Counted from the stretch's first letter, positions 28,760-37,253 are shown. The stretch is DNA of 37,978 nt from UBA11663 sp049616325 (GCA_049616325.1 JBMZHG010000019.1:1-37978), one strand, 5' to 3'. The notes: generated from the sequence alone by a model not told the origin. Program-made: numbers and translations.

Positions 28760-28835
28760 GGCCGGAGGGGGTTCTCTGCATCCCCAACGCGGGGTTGATA
28801 ACCCCTGAAAAATTCACACAGTCGCGTGAGGCGTC

Positions 28836-28850
28836 CCCCGAAATTCGGGG
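28836..28850 (+). other. Perfect inverted repeat just before the murA start codon
   Basis: CCCCGAA-A-TTCGGGG is a 15-base repeat ending 2 bases before the murA ATG. As RNA it could fold as CCCCG/CGGGG with a 5-base loop and so hide the translation start. As DNA it could be an operator. Another short repeat (GGGGTT-GAT-AACCCC, 28791-28805) lies upstream. Confidence 0.4.
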
Positions 28851-28852
28851 TC

Positions 28853-30160
28853 ATGGGAAGTTTCATCATCGAGGGCGGCCGCAGGCTGCAGGGCGAAGTG
28901 GTTCCGCAAGGAGCGAAGAACGAGGCGCTCCAAATCCTCTGCGCCGTCATGCTCACCGCCGAGCCGGTGACCATCCACAATTTGCCGGACATCGTCGACG
29001 TCAACAAGCTGATCAACCTGCTCGGTGACCTCGGAGTCAAGACCCAACATCTCGGCCCGGGCTCGTGGCGGTTCGAAGCCGACGACGTCAACCTCGACCA
29101 CCTCAAGTCCGAGTCGTTCCGCACCAAAGGCGGCGCGCTGCGAGGTTCCGTGATGATTCTCGGACCGATGCTCGGCCGCTTCGGCGTCGGAGCCATCCCT
29201 CGTCCCGGCGGCGACAAGATCGGCCGCCGCCGCATGGACACCCACTTCATCGGGTTCCAAAAGCTCGGTGCTCACTTCAGCTACGACGCGGCGTCCGGCT
29301 TCTTCAATGCGAGCGCGCCGGACGGCCTCAAAGGCACCTACATGTTGCTCGACGAGGCGTCGGTGACGGGCACCGCAAACGTCGTCATGGCCGCGGCGCT
29401 CGCCGAGGGCACAACCACGATTTACAACGCGGCCTGCGAACCTTACCTCCAGCAGCTTTGCAAGATGATCAACCGCATGGGCGGCAAGATCAGCGGCGTC
29501 GGCTCCAACCTCCTGACCATCGAAGGCGTGCCTTCCCTTGGCGGTACCGAGCACCGTTGCCTTCCAGACATGATCGAAATCGGAAGCTTCATTGGCATGG
29601 CCGCCATGACGCAGAGCGAAATCACCATCAAGGACTGCGCGTACGACGAGTTGGGCGTGATTCCTGGGGTGTTTGGTCGTTTGGGCATCCAGATGGAACG
29701 ACGCGGCGAAGACCTCTACATTCCCGCGCAAGACTCGTACGAGATCGACACGTTCATCGACGGCAGTTTGCTGACCGTGGCGGATGCGCCGTGGCCGGGC
29801 TTCACCCCAGACCTGTTGAGCATCGTCCTGGTGACGGCGACGCAGGCTCGTGGCAGCGTGCTGATTCACCAAAAAATGTTCGAGAGCCGCCTGTTCTTCG
29901 TGGACAAGCTCATCGACATGGGCGCCCAAATCATCCTCTGCGACCCCCACCGCGCCACCGTCATCGGCCTCGACCGCAAGTCGAGCCTTCGCGGTGTGAC
30001 CATGACTTCGCCGGACATCCGCGCCGGGGTCAGCCTGCTCATCGCTGCCTTGAGCGCCGAAGGCAAAAGCACCATTCACACCATTGACCAAATCGACCGT
30101 GGCTACCAGCACATCGACGACCGTTTGCGTTCGTTGGGAGCGAACATTGTCCGGGTTTGA
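28853..30160 (+). CDS. murA: UDP-N-acetylglucosamine 1-carboxyvinyltransferase (MurA)
   Basis: This 435-residue enzyme adds enolpyruvate from PEP to UDP-GlcNAc, the first committed step of peptidoglycan synthesis. The start GSFIIEGGRRLQGEVVPQGA with the KNE loop, the GATGTANVVMAAAL-like segment (here SVTGTANVVMAAALAEG), and the C-terminal DRGYQHIDDRL are typical. The catalytic loop that in E. coli reads PGGCAIG is PGGDKIG here, with Asp121 in place of the reactive Cys115. Asp at this place gives natural fosfomycin resistance in Mycobacterium and Chlamydia MurA. I chose the ATG at 28853 (MGSFIIEGG); the frame opens at 28826. Confidence 0.95.
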   Translation: MGSFIIEGGRRLQGEVVPQGAKNEALQILCAVMLTAEPVTIHNLPDIVDVNKLINLLGDLGVKTQHLGPGSWRFEADDVNLDHLKSESFRTKGGALRGSVMILGPMLGRFGVGAIPRPGGDKIGRRRMDTHFIGFQKLGAHFSYDAASGFFNASAPDGLKGTYMLLDEASVTGTANVVMAAALAEGTTTIYNAACEPYLQQLCKMINRMGGKISGVGSNLLTIEGVPSLGGTEHRCLPDMIEIGSFIGMAAMTQSEITIKDCAYDELGVIPGVFGRLGIQMERRGEDLYIPAQDSYEIDTFIDGSLLTVADAPWPGFTPDLLSIVLVTATQARGSVLIHQKMFESRLFFVDKLIDMGAQIILCDPHRATVIGLDRKSSLRGVTMTSPDIRAGVSLLIAALSAEGKSTIHTIDQIDRGYQHIDDRLRSLGANIVRV

Positions 30161-30172
30161 CCTCAAACATCC

Positions 30173-30180
30173 TATCTTTC
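30173..30180 (+). promoter_or_regulatory. -7-like element TATCTTTC next to the thioredoxin-like start
   Basis: TATCTTTC lies directly against the ATG at 30181, with a mismatch at the last base. If it is a real promoter, transcription would begin after that ATG and the start codon would be 30217. Confidence 0.3.
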
Positions 30181-30780
30181 ATGTTCAATCAACGCCCCGA
30201 GAAATCCCCGCACATCATGTGGAAAGTAGGAACAGTGCTGGCCTTGACGACCCTGGTTTGGTCGGGATGGTCGACCGGCGAAGAGCCGATTGTCATCGCC
30301 CCCGCCGCCGTCGAAGTGACCGGGAAAATTGGCCACAACATCGGCGACGAGGCTCCGGAAATCGCCATGAACAACCCCAAGGGCAAGGAGATGAAGCTCA
30401 GTGACCTGCGCGGGAGCTACGTGCTCATTGACTTTTGGGCTTCGTGGTGCGGTCCCTGCCGACGCGAAAACCCCAACGTGGTTCGGGCCTACGACAAGTA
30501 CAAGAAGGCAAAGTTCAAAGACGGCGAAGGCTTCGAGATCTTCAGCGTCTCACTCGACTCCGACATCCCGCGCTGGGAAGCCGCCATCAAAAAGGACGGC
30601 TTGGATTGGAAGCACCACGTGAGCGATTTGAAAAAGTGGGACAACGAGGCCGCGGTCATGTACGGTGTCAACTCCGTTCCGATGAGTTTTCTCGTGGATC
30701 CCAACGGCATCATTGTGGCGAAGAACTTGCGTGGCATCGAGTTGCACCGCCAACTCGACAAGTACGTGACGAGCTTCTGA
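30181..30780 (+). CDS. TlpA/ResA-like thioredoxin-fold protein
   Basis: This 199-residue exported thiol-disulfide protein has an N-terminal signal-like segment (MWKVGTVLALTTLVWSG) and a TlpA-type thioredoxin domain. The redox motif is WASWCGPCRRENPNVV, with the CGPC pair, and IGDEAPEIAMNNPKGKEMKLSDLRGSYV before it is the AhpC/TlpA-type lead. The cis-Pro loop is NSVPMSFLVDPNG. It probably acts in the periplasm in disulfide reduction or cytochrome maturation. The start is uncertain: 30181 is used, but 30217 gives a tighter signal peptide and fits the element at 30173. Confidence 0.85.
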   Translation: MFNQRPEKSPHIMWKVGTVLALTTLVWSGWSTGEEPIVIAPAAVEVTGKIGHNIGDEAPEIAMNNPKGKEMKLSDLRGSYVLIDFWASWCGPCRRENPNVVRAYDKYKKAKFKDGEGFEIFSVSLDSDIPRWEAAIKKDGLDWKHHVSDLKKWDNEAAVMYGVNSVPMSFLVDPNGIIVAKNLRGIELHRQLDKYVTSF

Positions 30781-30805
30781 CGCACGCGTCGACTGACAGA
30801 ATTTG

Positions 30806-30835
30806 CAAGGGCTTGACAGCGATGTCAGGCCCTTG
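30806..30835 (+). terminator. Long hairpin between the thioredoxin-like gene and grpE
   Basis: CAAGGGC-T-TGACA pairs with TGTCA-G-GCCCTTG (one U-G pair), closing a GCGA tetraloop of the GNRA type, 13 pairs in all. The T-tract that follows is weak. It is probably a terminator, or a stabilising or regulatory RNA element. It does not match the CIRCE operator of HrcA. Confidence 0.55.
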
Positions 30836-30934
30836 TCGCATTCTTCTGACACGATGTCGCATCTTCGCGTGGCGAACGGCGCTTGGCATGCGGTTTGACC
30901 TACGCCGAGCGCAACACGAACAACGCTGAACGCC

Positions 30935-31480
30935 ATGAACACGGAAGAAGTGAACAACCCCGAGATTGAGGAGCCCCAAGACCAAGCTCCTGAAACGGAC
31001 ACGCCCAAGGAGGCTGAAGCCGTACATGAGGCGGGAGAAGCCGAGGCGCAGGCTGAGGAGGCCACCGATTGGCAAGACAAGTACTTGCGGTTGTACGCCG
31101 AGTTTGACAACTTCCGAAAGCGCACCATGCGCGAGCGGGGCGACTTGATCCGGAACGCGTCGATGGACGTGCTGGAAAAACTCCTGCCCGTGCTCGACGA
31201 TTTCGATCGCGCGTCTGCCAACCCGAGCGACGATGCCAACGTGACTCGCGAAGGACAAGCCCTGATCCACACGAAGCTGCGCCAGTTGCTCGAGGCCCAA
31301 GGCCTTGCCAAGATGGAGGTGAAGCAAGGCGACGCGTTTGACGTCGATTTGCACGAAGCCATCACCAACATCCCTGCACCCACACCGGACCTCGCAGGCA
31401 AGGTGGTCGATGTGGTGGAGCCGGGGTACACGTTGAACGACAAAATCATGCGCTACGCCAAAGTGGTGGTGGGGCAATAA
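30935..31480 (+). CDS. grpE: Nucleotide exchange factor GrpE
   Basis: This 181-residue cochaperone releases ADP from DnaK. An acidic N-terminal stretch (about residues 1-45, rich in Glu) is followed by a coiled coil (WQDKYLRLYAEFDNFRKRTMRE). The C-terminal beta domain has GDAFDVDLHEAI and the closing VVDVVEPGYTLNDKIMRYAKV, which is diagnostic for GrpE. It lies 6 bases before dnaJ. No dnaK is in the window. Heat-shock control is expected, but no CIRCE element is visible. Confidence 0.95.
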   Translation: MNTEEVNNPEIEEPQDQAPETDTPKEAEAVHEAGEAEAQAEEATDWQDKYLRLYAEFDNFRKRTMRERGDLIRNASMDVLEKLLPVLDDFDRASANPSDDANVTREGQALIHTKLRQLLEAQGLAKMEVKQGDAFDVDLHEAITNIPAPTPDLAGKVVDVVEPGYTLNDKIMRYAKVVVGQ

Positions 31481-31486
31481 GGCATC

Positions 31487-32596
31487 ATGGCCAAACGCGA
31501 TTACTACGAAACCCTCGGCGTCTCCAAAGGCGCTTCGGCGGCCGACATCAAAAAGGCTTACCGAAAGCTTGCGCTGAAGTACCACCCAGACAAGAATCCG
31601 GACGACGCTTCGGCGGAAGAAAAATTCAAGGAGGCGGCCGAAGCCTACGAGGTGCTCAGCGACGACACCAAGCGCCAGCAGTACGACCGTTTTGGCCACG
31701 ACGGCATGCGCGGCGGTCCCGGCGGATTTGGCGGCGGCGGCATGAACATGGACGACATCTTCTCCCAGTTTGGCGACATCTTCGGAGGCGCCTTTGGAGG
31801 GGGAGGTGGGGGTGGCGGACGACGGCGACGGATGAAGGGAGCCAACCTCCGCATCAAAGTCAAGTTGACTCTGGAAGAGGTGGCAGAAGGTGTCAACAAG
31901 AAGGTCAAGGTGTTCAAGCAAGTGCAAGCCCCCGGTGTGGAGCACACCGATTGCACCACCTGCCACGGCACAGGTCAAGTGCGCCGTGTGACCAACACCA
32001 TTTTGGGCCAAATGCAAACGGCGTCGACCTGCAACGTGTGCCACGGCACCGGCCAGAGCATCACGCGCAAGCCGAGCGGCACGGATGAAATGGGCATGAA
32101 GCGCGAAGAAGCTGTGGTGACCCTTGAAATTCCGGCAGGTGTCGAGGACGGCATGCAACTCAGCGTGCGTGGCGAAGGCAACGGCGCTCCCATGGGAGGC
32201 GTCCCGGGCGACCTGATTGTGCTGGTGGAAGTCCTTCCTCACGAAACGTTCCAGCGCAACGGAAAAAACCTGCACCACGACCACTACATCAGCTTCGTGG
32301 ACGCGGCCCTAGGTTCGACGGCGGAGGTGCCGCTTCTCGGCGGCAAGGCAAAAATCAAAGTGGATGCCGGCACCCAGAGCGGCAAAATCGTGCGCTTGCG
32401 TGGCAAAGGGTTGCCCTCGGTGGACAGCTACGGCAACGGCGATTTGCTTGTCAACCTCAACATCTGGACGCCGAAGAAGTTGACAAAAGACGAGACGAAG
32501 ACGTTGGAAGATCTCCGCAAATCGGCGAACTTTCAGCCTGAACCGGACCACGGGGAGCGCGGCTTCTTCGACAAGGTTCGGGACATGTTCTCGTAA
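31487..32596 (+). CDS. dnaJ: Chaperone DnaJ with shortened zinc region
   Basis: This 369-residue Hsp40 cochaperone stimulates DnaK ATPase. The J domain has YYETLGV and the HPD motif at 33-35. A Gly/Phe-rich linker (to about residue 112) and the substrate-binding domains follow. Canonical DnaJ has four CxxCxGxG motifs binding two zinc ions. Here only two are present (Cys156/Cys159 in CTTCHGTG and Cys182/Cys185 in CNVCHGTG). The first and fourth are replaced by QAPGVEHT and KPSGTDEMG, so at most one zinc is bound. I believe this reduction is usual in flavobacterial DnaJ. The ABC ATPase gene starts 2 bases downstream. Confidence 0.95.
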   Translation: MAKRDYYETLGVSKGASAADIKKAYRKLALKYHPDKNPDDASAEEKFKEAAEAYEVLSDDTKRQQYDRFGHDGMRGGPGGFGGGGMNMDDIFSQFGDIFGGAFGGGGGGGGRRRRMKGANLRIKVKLTLEEVAEGVNKKVKVFKQVQAPGVEHTDCTTCHGTGQVRRVTNTILGQMQTASTCNVCHGTGQSITRKPSGTDEMGMKREEAVVTLEIPAGVEDGMQLSVRGEGNGAPMGGVPGDLIVLVEVLPHETFQRNGKNLHHDHYISFVDAALGSTAEVPLLGGKAKIKVDAGTQSGKIVRLRGKGLPSVDSYGNGDLLVNLNIWTPKKLTKDETKTLEDLRKSANFQPEPDHGERGFFDKVRDMFS

Positions 32597-32598
32597 CC

Positions 32599-33534
32599 AT
32601 GACTCCTGTCCTTCACACCCAAGGCGTTTGCAAGTCGTTCGGCGACCACGTGGCCTTGGCGCCGCTTGACGCGGAGGTGCAGGAGGGGCGAATCGTGGGG
32701 TTGCTCGGTCCCAACGGCGCCGGCAAAACGACCCTGCTGCGGATGGTGACGGGCATCACGAAGCCCGACCAGGGAGAGCTGCGCATGTGGGGACAGCCCC
32801 ACCACCGCGACTTGCTGTCCCGCATGGGGTACCTGCCGGAAGAGCGGGGGCTCTACAAAAGCATGCGCGTCGCCGAGCAGGTGCTCTACTTCGCCACGTT
32901 GCGCGGCATGGCCCGCCGCGAAGCGGAGCGTGAGCTCAAAGGCTGGTTCGAACGGCTCGAAGTGGAGGGATGGTGGAACCGCGAGGTGGCTGACTTGAGC
33001 AAGGGCATGGCCCAAAAAATCCAGTTCATCGCCACCGTGCTGCACCGCCCAGAGCTCTTGATCCTCGACGAGCCCTTCAGCGGCCTCGATCCCATCAACG
33101 CGGGTTTGGTCCGCAACGAAATGCTTCGCTTGGTCAAGGACCACGGCACGACGCTCCTGCTTTCGACCCACGACATGGGATCGGTGGAGGCCTTGTGCGA
33201 CGAAGTGATCTTGTTGCACCGTGGCAAAAAAGTGCTTTCCGGTGCAACCGACGCGGTGCGTGAAGACGCGCGCAAAGGCCGAATTCGCGTGACCGTTCAA
33301 GGCAACTTGATGGCGTTCGTGGCCGAGCTTGGAGCCCGCGCTGAACTGCTCTCCAAACACACCCGAGCGGAATCCAGTGACGTGCACGACTTGGAGTTGG
33401 CGTTGCCAGAAGGTTGGGCCATGCCTGAGTTTTTGGCCTGGGCTGTCCAGCACATCTGCGTCCTCGAAGCCCGGCCGCTCCGCCTGTCCATGGAAGAGGT
33501 CTTTGTCCAAACGGTCGAATCCGCCACGCCATGA
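32599..33534 (+). CDS. ABC transporter ATP-binding protein (NatA-like)
   Basis: This 311-residue ATPase powers a drug or ion exporter of the ABC-2 (NatAB) kind. The Walker A GLLGPNGAGKTTLLR, signature VADLSKGMAQKIQFI (a K-M variant of LSGGQ, usual in this subfamily), Walker B LLILDEPFSGLDP and the switch His in STHDMG are all present. A C-terminal extension of about 90 residues fits the DUF4162-like tail of NatA-type proteins. It begins 2 bases after dnaJ, so read-through from the chaperone operon is possible, and its stop overlaps the start of the permease gene. Confidence 0.92.
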   Translation: MTPVLHTQGVCKSFGDHVALAPLDAEVQEGRIVGLLGPNGAGKTTLLRMVTGITKPDQGELRMWGQPHHRDLLSRMGYLPEERGLYKSMRVAEQVLYFATLRGMARREAERELKGWFERLEVEGWWNREVADLSKGMAQKIQFIATVLHRPELLILDEPFSGLDPINAGLVRNEMLRLVKDHGTTLLLSTHDMGSVEALCDEVILLHRGKKVLSGATDAVREDARKGRIRVTVQGNLMAFVAELGARAELLSKHTRAESSDVHDLELALPEGWAMPEFLAWAVQHICVLEARPLRLSMEEVFVQTVESATP

Positions 33535-34892
33535 GTTCCCCAAGCCGCAGTTTCGAAATCTGGCGGACTGTGGTGCGTCGCGAATACGTCACGCGCGTTC
33601 GGCGCCGGGCGTTTCTCGTGGCGACCTTGCTCGGGCCGGTGTTGATGGTCGGCCTTGTCGCCGGCCTCGTCCTCCTCACCCAAAGCACAGAGGAGCCAAC
33701 CGTGGTGTGGGTGGCGGATCACGACGGCTTGCTGACGGTGCCCACCTCGGACGGCCAATTCGTGCCGACCTGCCCGACCTGTTACCCTGATCGCAAGCTT
33801 CTCACCTACCGGTTTGGCCGGAAAGTGAAGACGAAGGATGAATTGAGCGCCGACGGATTCACCTGCATGGTGGAGCTCGACGAAGGCGTGGTGCAGAGTG
33901 AGAAGGCCCAGCTGTTGCATTTGACCCCGCCGAGCAGCCGGGCCAAACGCTGGGTCGAGCGCGACCTCAGCCATGCCATCGAACGCCTCAAGGTGCGGGA
34001 GCAGTCGGACCTCGATTACGACGCTTATTTAGCGTTGCAAACCGACATTTCCCTGGTGGGCCTCGACATCGCCACAGGAGAGCGAAAAGGGGAGGGCCAA
34101 GGGGCGCTCGGCTTCGTCTTCAGCTTGTTCATGCTCACGTTTGTGATGGTCTACGGCATGCATGTCATGCGCGGGGTGATCGAGGAGAAATCTAACCGCA
34201 TCGTTGAGGTGGTCTTGAGCACGGTCCGGCCTTCGCAGCTGTTGGCCGGTAAGATTGCCGGAATCGGGCTTGTGGGCCTCACCCAAATCCTCGGTTGGAC
34301 CGCGCTGAGTTGGGTCCTGTTTTTCTTCCTTGGCACGGCCGTTGAACAGAGTGAATGGTTGGAGTCCTGGACCGCTGCTCAGGGCATGACCGCAGGCACG
34401 GCCGACTTCCAAACAGTCCTCGCCGCCCAGGACGAGCTAGCCTTTTTGCTGAGCATCGATTGGGCGGTCATGCTGGGGTGCGCCGCCATCTACTTCGTGC
34501 TGGGCTACGCCATGTACGGCGCGTTTTTCGCCACGATTGGGGCCATGGTCGAGCAGGAATCGGACGCACAGTACCTGCTCTTGCCCGTCATGACCCCGCT
34601 GCTGTTCAGCTACATCCTGGCTTCAATGAGCATCGAAGCGCCGGAAAGCACCTTGGCGGTGGTGAGTTCGTTCGTGCCCTTTTCCTCTCCCATCTCCATG
34701 ATGGTCAGGCTTCCCATGGGCGTGCCTTGGTGGCACGTGGCGCTGAGCATGGCGATTCTCGCCGCAACTGCAGTTCTTCTTGTAGGCTTGGCGGCTCGCG
34801 TGTACCGTGTGGCAATCTTGATGTACGGCAAACGCCCCACCTTCCGTGAACTTGTGCGCTGGACCGTTCGACCGGACTCTGGAGCGCTGTGA
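33531..34892 (+). CDS. ABC-2 type permease (NatB-like)
   Basis: This 453-residue membrane protein is the partner of the ATPase just upstream (overlap ATGA). The N-terminus has a basic lead and a helix (FLVATLLGPVLMVGLVAGLVLL), then a large periplasmic domain (about residues 52-195). Five or so further helices follow: GALGFVFSLFMLTFVMVYGM, IAGIGLVGLTQILGWTALSWVLF, AVMLGCAAIYFVLGYAMYGAFF, LLLPVMTPLLFSYILAS and VALSMAILAATAVLLVGLA. This is the layout of NatB-type exporters, which move sodium or small compounds out of the cell. The substrate is not predictable. Confidence 0.9.
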   Translation: MSSPSRSFEIWRTVVRREYVTRVRRRAFLVATLLGPVLMVGLVAGLVLLTQSTEEPTVVWVADHDGLLTVPTSDGQFVPTCPTCYPDRKLLTYRFGRKVKTKDELSADGFTCMVELDEGVVQSEKAQLLHLTPPSSRAKRWVERDLSHAIERLKVREQSDLDYDAYLALQTDISLVGLDIATGERKGEGQGALGFVFSLFMLTFVMVYGMHVMRGVIEEKSNRIVEVVLSTVRPSQLLAGKIAGIGLVGLTQILGWTALSWVLFFFLGTAVEQSEWLESWTAAQGMTAGTADFQTVLAAQDELAFLLSIDWAVMLGCAAIYFVLGYAMYGAFFATIGAMVEQESDAQYLLLPVMTPLLFSYILASMSIEAPESTLAVVSSFVPFSSPISMMVRLPMGVPWWHVALSMAILAATAVLLVGLAARVYRVAILMYGKRPTFRELVRWTVRPDSGAL

Positions 34893-34935
34893 GGAGAACG
34901 AAGGCAACGAACTGCTGCAACCCGACCTGAACCGC

Positions 34936-35916
34936 ATGAACAACCTCCGCCGTGTCGCCGTCATCGATTGTGGAACGAACACGTTCAACCTCCGCGTTGT
35001 TGACGTGGGCGCTTCGGCGGGATGGATTCCGGTCTTTGGGCAGCGCATACCCGTCCGGCTCGGCCAGGGCGGAGTGGCCAAGGGCGTGATTCGGCCAGAT
35101 CGGATGGCGCGTGGCTTGGACGCTTTGGTGGCCATGCGGGAGGCGCTTCGGAACTACCGCGTGGAAGAGGTTCATGTCTTGGCCACGAGTGCCATGCGCG
35201 ACGCCAAGAACGGCCACGAATTCGTCGCCCAAGCCAAGGGACTCGCGGGGTTTGACATTCAAATCATTTCGGGCCAGCACGAGGCCCGCCTTATTCAGGA
35301 AGGCATTCTTCTCAATTTCCAGGAACCGCCTGCGGAGACGTGTTTGACGATGGACATCGGCGGGGGAAGCGTGGAGTTTGTGGTTTGGGATCGCGACGGC
35401 ATCAAGTGGGCCCAAAGCTTCGACACCGGCGTGGCCCGATTGCACATGTTGATGGGGTTGCCCGACCCGGTGGGTCAAGAGGGCGTGGCGAAGATGCGTC
35501 CGTACTTCGACGACGTCATGGCCCCGCTCGCGGCGGCGATGGAGGCGCTGAAGCCGACCTTGTTGGTGGGTGCCAGCGGGTCGTTCGACACAATCGCCGA
35601 CCTTGTAGGAACCCGCATCCGGACCGAGCGTCCGGACCACGCCCAGTCTCCCGAACCCCACCCAAGTATCGATCCTGTGCCTTTGACCGACTGGGAAGAG
35701 GTGGCGCGCCAGTTGATTGAGTGCGACGTGCACCACCGAACCGCCATGCCCGGGATGGATCCGGCTCGTGTTGACCTGATGCCGTTCAGTGCCGGCCTCA
35801 TCCAGTGGGTGTTGGATCAGGGGACCGTGACACGCATGTGTCGAGCTCCTTACGCGTTGCGGGAAGGTGTGTTGTCCCGCCTCGAGCGCGGTTTGCCCTT
35901 GCTTCCAGAATTGTAA
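34936..35916 (+). CDS. ppx: Ppx/GppA family exopolyphosphatase, single-module type
   Basis: This 326-residue protein belongs to the Ppx/GppA phosphatases, which cut polyphosphate or pppGpp, and have an actin-like ATPase fold. Seen are the phosphate-binding loops AVIDCGTNTFNLRVVDVG and MDIGGGSVEFVVW, the LATSAMRDAKNG motif, and ISGQHEARLIQEGIL. It ends at about 326 residues, so it lacks the C-terminal HD-like module of E. coli Ppx and GppA. The ATG at 34936 opens directly on the first motif. Members of this size in Bacteroidota are usually annotated as exopolyphosphatase; pppGpp hydrolysis is an alternative. Confidence 0.87.
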   Translation: MNNLRRVAVIDCGTNTFNLRVVDVGASAGWIPVFGQRIPVRLGQGGVAKGVIRPDRMARGLDALVAMREALRNYRVEEVHVLATSAMRDAKNGHEFVAQAKGLAGFDIQIISGQHEARLIQEGILLNFQEPPAETCLTMDIGGGSVEFVVWDRDGIKWAQSFDTGVARLHMLMGLPDPVGQEGVAKMRPYFDDVMAPLAAAMEALKPTLLVGASGSFDTIADLVGTRIRTERPDHAQSPEPHPSIDPVPLTDWEEVARQLIECDVHHRTAMPGMDPARVDLMPFSAGLIQWVLDQGTVTRMCRAPYALREGVLSRLERGLPLLPEL

Positions 35917-35937
35917 GTGCGTTTGGCACCATCTTTG
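35911..35937 (+). promoter_or_regulatory. Promoter-like TTG-N16-CATCTTTG before the response regulator gene
   Basis: TTG at 35911-35913 and CATCTTTG at 35930-35937 (one mismatch to TAnnTTTG) precede the ATG at 35962 by 24 bases. The -33 part overlaps the end of the phosphatase gene. Confidence 0.4.
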
Positions 35938-35961
35938 GACTGACGCCCCAAACCCCCAACC

Positions 35962-37137
35962 ATGGCACACCTCCTTCTCATCGACGACGAAGCGCCCATC
36001 CGGGCCAGCCTGCGTGAAATTCTCGAGTACGAAGGGCACAAGGTGTCGGAAGCGGGCACGGGAATGGACGGAATTCTCGCGGCCACCAAGACGGCGTACG
36101 ACGCCATTTTCTGCGACGTGAAAATGCCTCAAATGGACGGGCTGGACGTCCTGGACATGCTTACCAAAAAGAACGTCGCCACGCCGGTCGTGATGATTTC
36201 AGGCCACGGCACGGTCGAAACGGCCGTGGAGGCCCTGAAGAAAGGGGCGTACGACTTCATCCAAAAACCCCTCGACCTCAACCGCGTGCTGGTCACCCTG
36301 CGCAACGTCCTCGAACGGGAAGCCCTCGTCGAGACCACCAAGGTGCTGACCAAGAAAGTTCACACCTCGCAGTCCCACCACATTGTGGGCGAATCCGAGG
36401 GCATCCAGAACATCCTGGGCATGATCCAAACCGTGGCGCCAACCGACGCCCGCGTGCTGATCACCGGTGCCAACGGATCGGGAAAGGAACTCGTTGCCCG
36501 CCAAATCCACAACGGTTCGACGCGCGCGGCCGGTCCCTTCGTGGAAGTCAACTGCGCGGCCATTCCGTCCGAGTTGATCGAAAGCGAGCTGTTTGGGCAC
36601 GAGAAGGGGGCCTTTACCAGCGCGGTCTCGCAACGCAAAGGCAAATTCGAGCAGGCTCAGGGCGGCACCTTGTTTCTCGACGAAGTCGGGGACATGAGCG
36701 CGTCGGCCCAAGCGAAAGTGTTGCGAGCACTTCAGGAGAACAAGATTTCACGGGTGGGCAGCGACAAAGACATTGCGGTCGACGTTCGCGTCCTCGCCGC
36801 GACCAACAAGGACCTCAAAGCGGCCATCGCCCACGGTGAATTTCGCGAGGACTTGTACCACCGCCTTGCCGTTGTTCCGATGCACGTCCCGTCCTTGGCG
36901 GAGCGCGCTTCCGACATTCCGCTGCTTGTGGACCACTTCCTCGAAGTCCTCTGTTCGCAATCGGGACGCGCTGTTCCCAAGGTCTCGAAAGAGGCACGCC
37001 AATCCCTTCAACAGGCACCTTGGACTGGAAACGTGCGCGAGCTGCGCAACGCCGTGGAACGCCTCTTGATTTTCTGTCCGGCAGAGGGCGTAATTGACGG
37101 TCCGCTGGTGGCCAAATACGGGCACCTCAGCCCATAA
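35962..37137 (+). CDS. NtrC-type response regulator lacking the DNA-binding domain
   Basis: This 391-residue protein has an N-terminal receiver domain (phosphate-accepting Asp52 in FCDVKMPQMDG, Lys102 in FIQKPL) and a sigma-54 type AAA+ domain. Walker A is GANGSGKE (169-176), Walker B is GGTLFLDEVGDM. The sigma-54 contact loop, normally GAFTGA, reads GAFTSA (216-221). The arginine-finger region REDLYHRLAVVPM and the sensor segment WTGNVRELRNAVERLLIF follow. The protein then stops after about 20 more residues, with no Fis-type helix-turn-helix. Such a protein cannot bind an enhancer by itself and might act from solution or with a partner. No histidine kinase gene is adjacent. Confidence 0.9.
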   Translation: MAHLLLIDDEAPIRASLREILEYEGHKVSEAGTGMDGILAATKTAYDAIFCDVKMPQMDGLDVLDMLTKKNVATPVVMISGHGTVETAVEALKKGAYDFIQKPLDLNRVLVTLRNVLEREALVETTKVLTKKVHTSQSHHIVGESEGIQNILGMIQTVAPTDARVLITGANGSGKELVARQIHNGSTRAAGPFVEVNCAAIPSELIESELFGHEKGAFTSAVSQRKGKFEQAQGGTLFLDEVGDMSASAQAKVLRALQENKISRVGSDKDIAVDVRVLAATNKDLKAAIAHGEFREDLYHRLAVVPMHVPSLAERASDIPLLVDHFLEVLCSQSGRAVPKVSKEARQSLQQAPWTGNVRELRNAVERLLIFCPAEGVIDGPLVAKYGHLSP

Positions 37138-37253
37138 AACGTGGCTTCAGGTGCATCAGGCGTCGTAAATTATATGTGGCGTTTGTTGATTTTCAGTGAG
37201 ATGGAGGCAACCCTTGGAAAAGGTGTCCGTCTTACACGCGAAAAACCTAGGTC

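Noticed and set aside
28814..30166. Minus-strand frame of about 450 residues opposite murA
   Set aside because: A shadow of murA; rich in His, Arg, Asp and Val without known motifs.
30806..30835. CIRCE heat-shock operator before grpE
   Set aside because: The repeat is CAAGGGC-T-TGACA with a GCGA loop, not TTAGCACTC-N9-GAGTGCTAA; a hairpin or terminator is the better reading.
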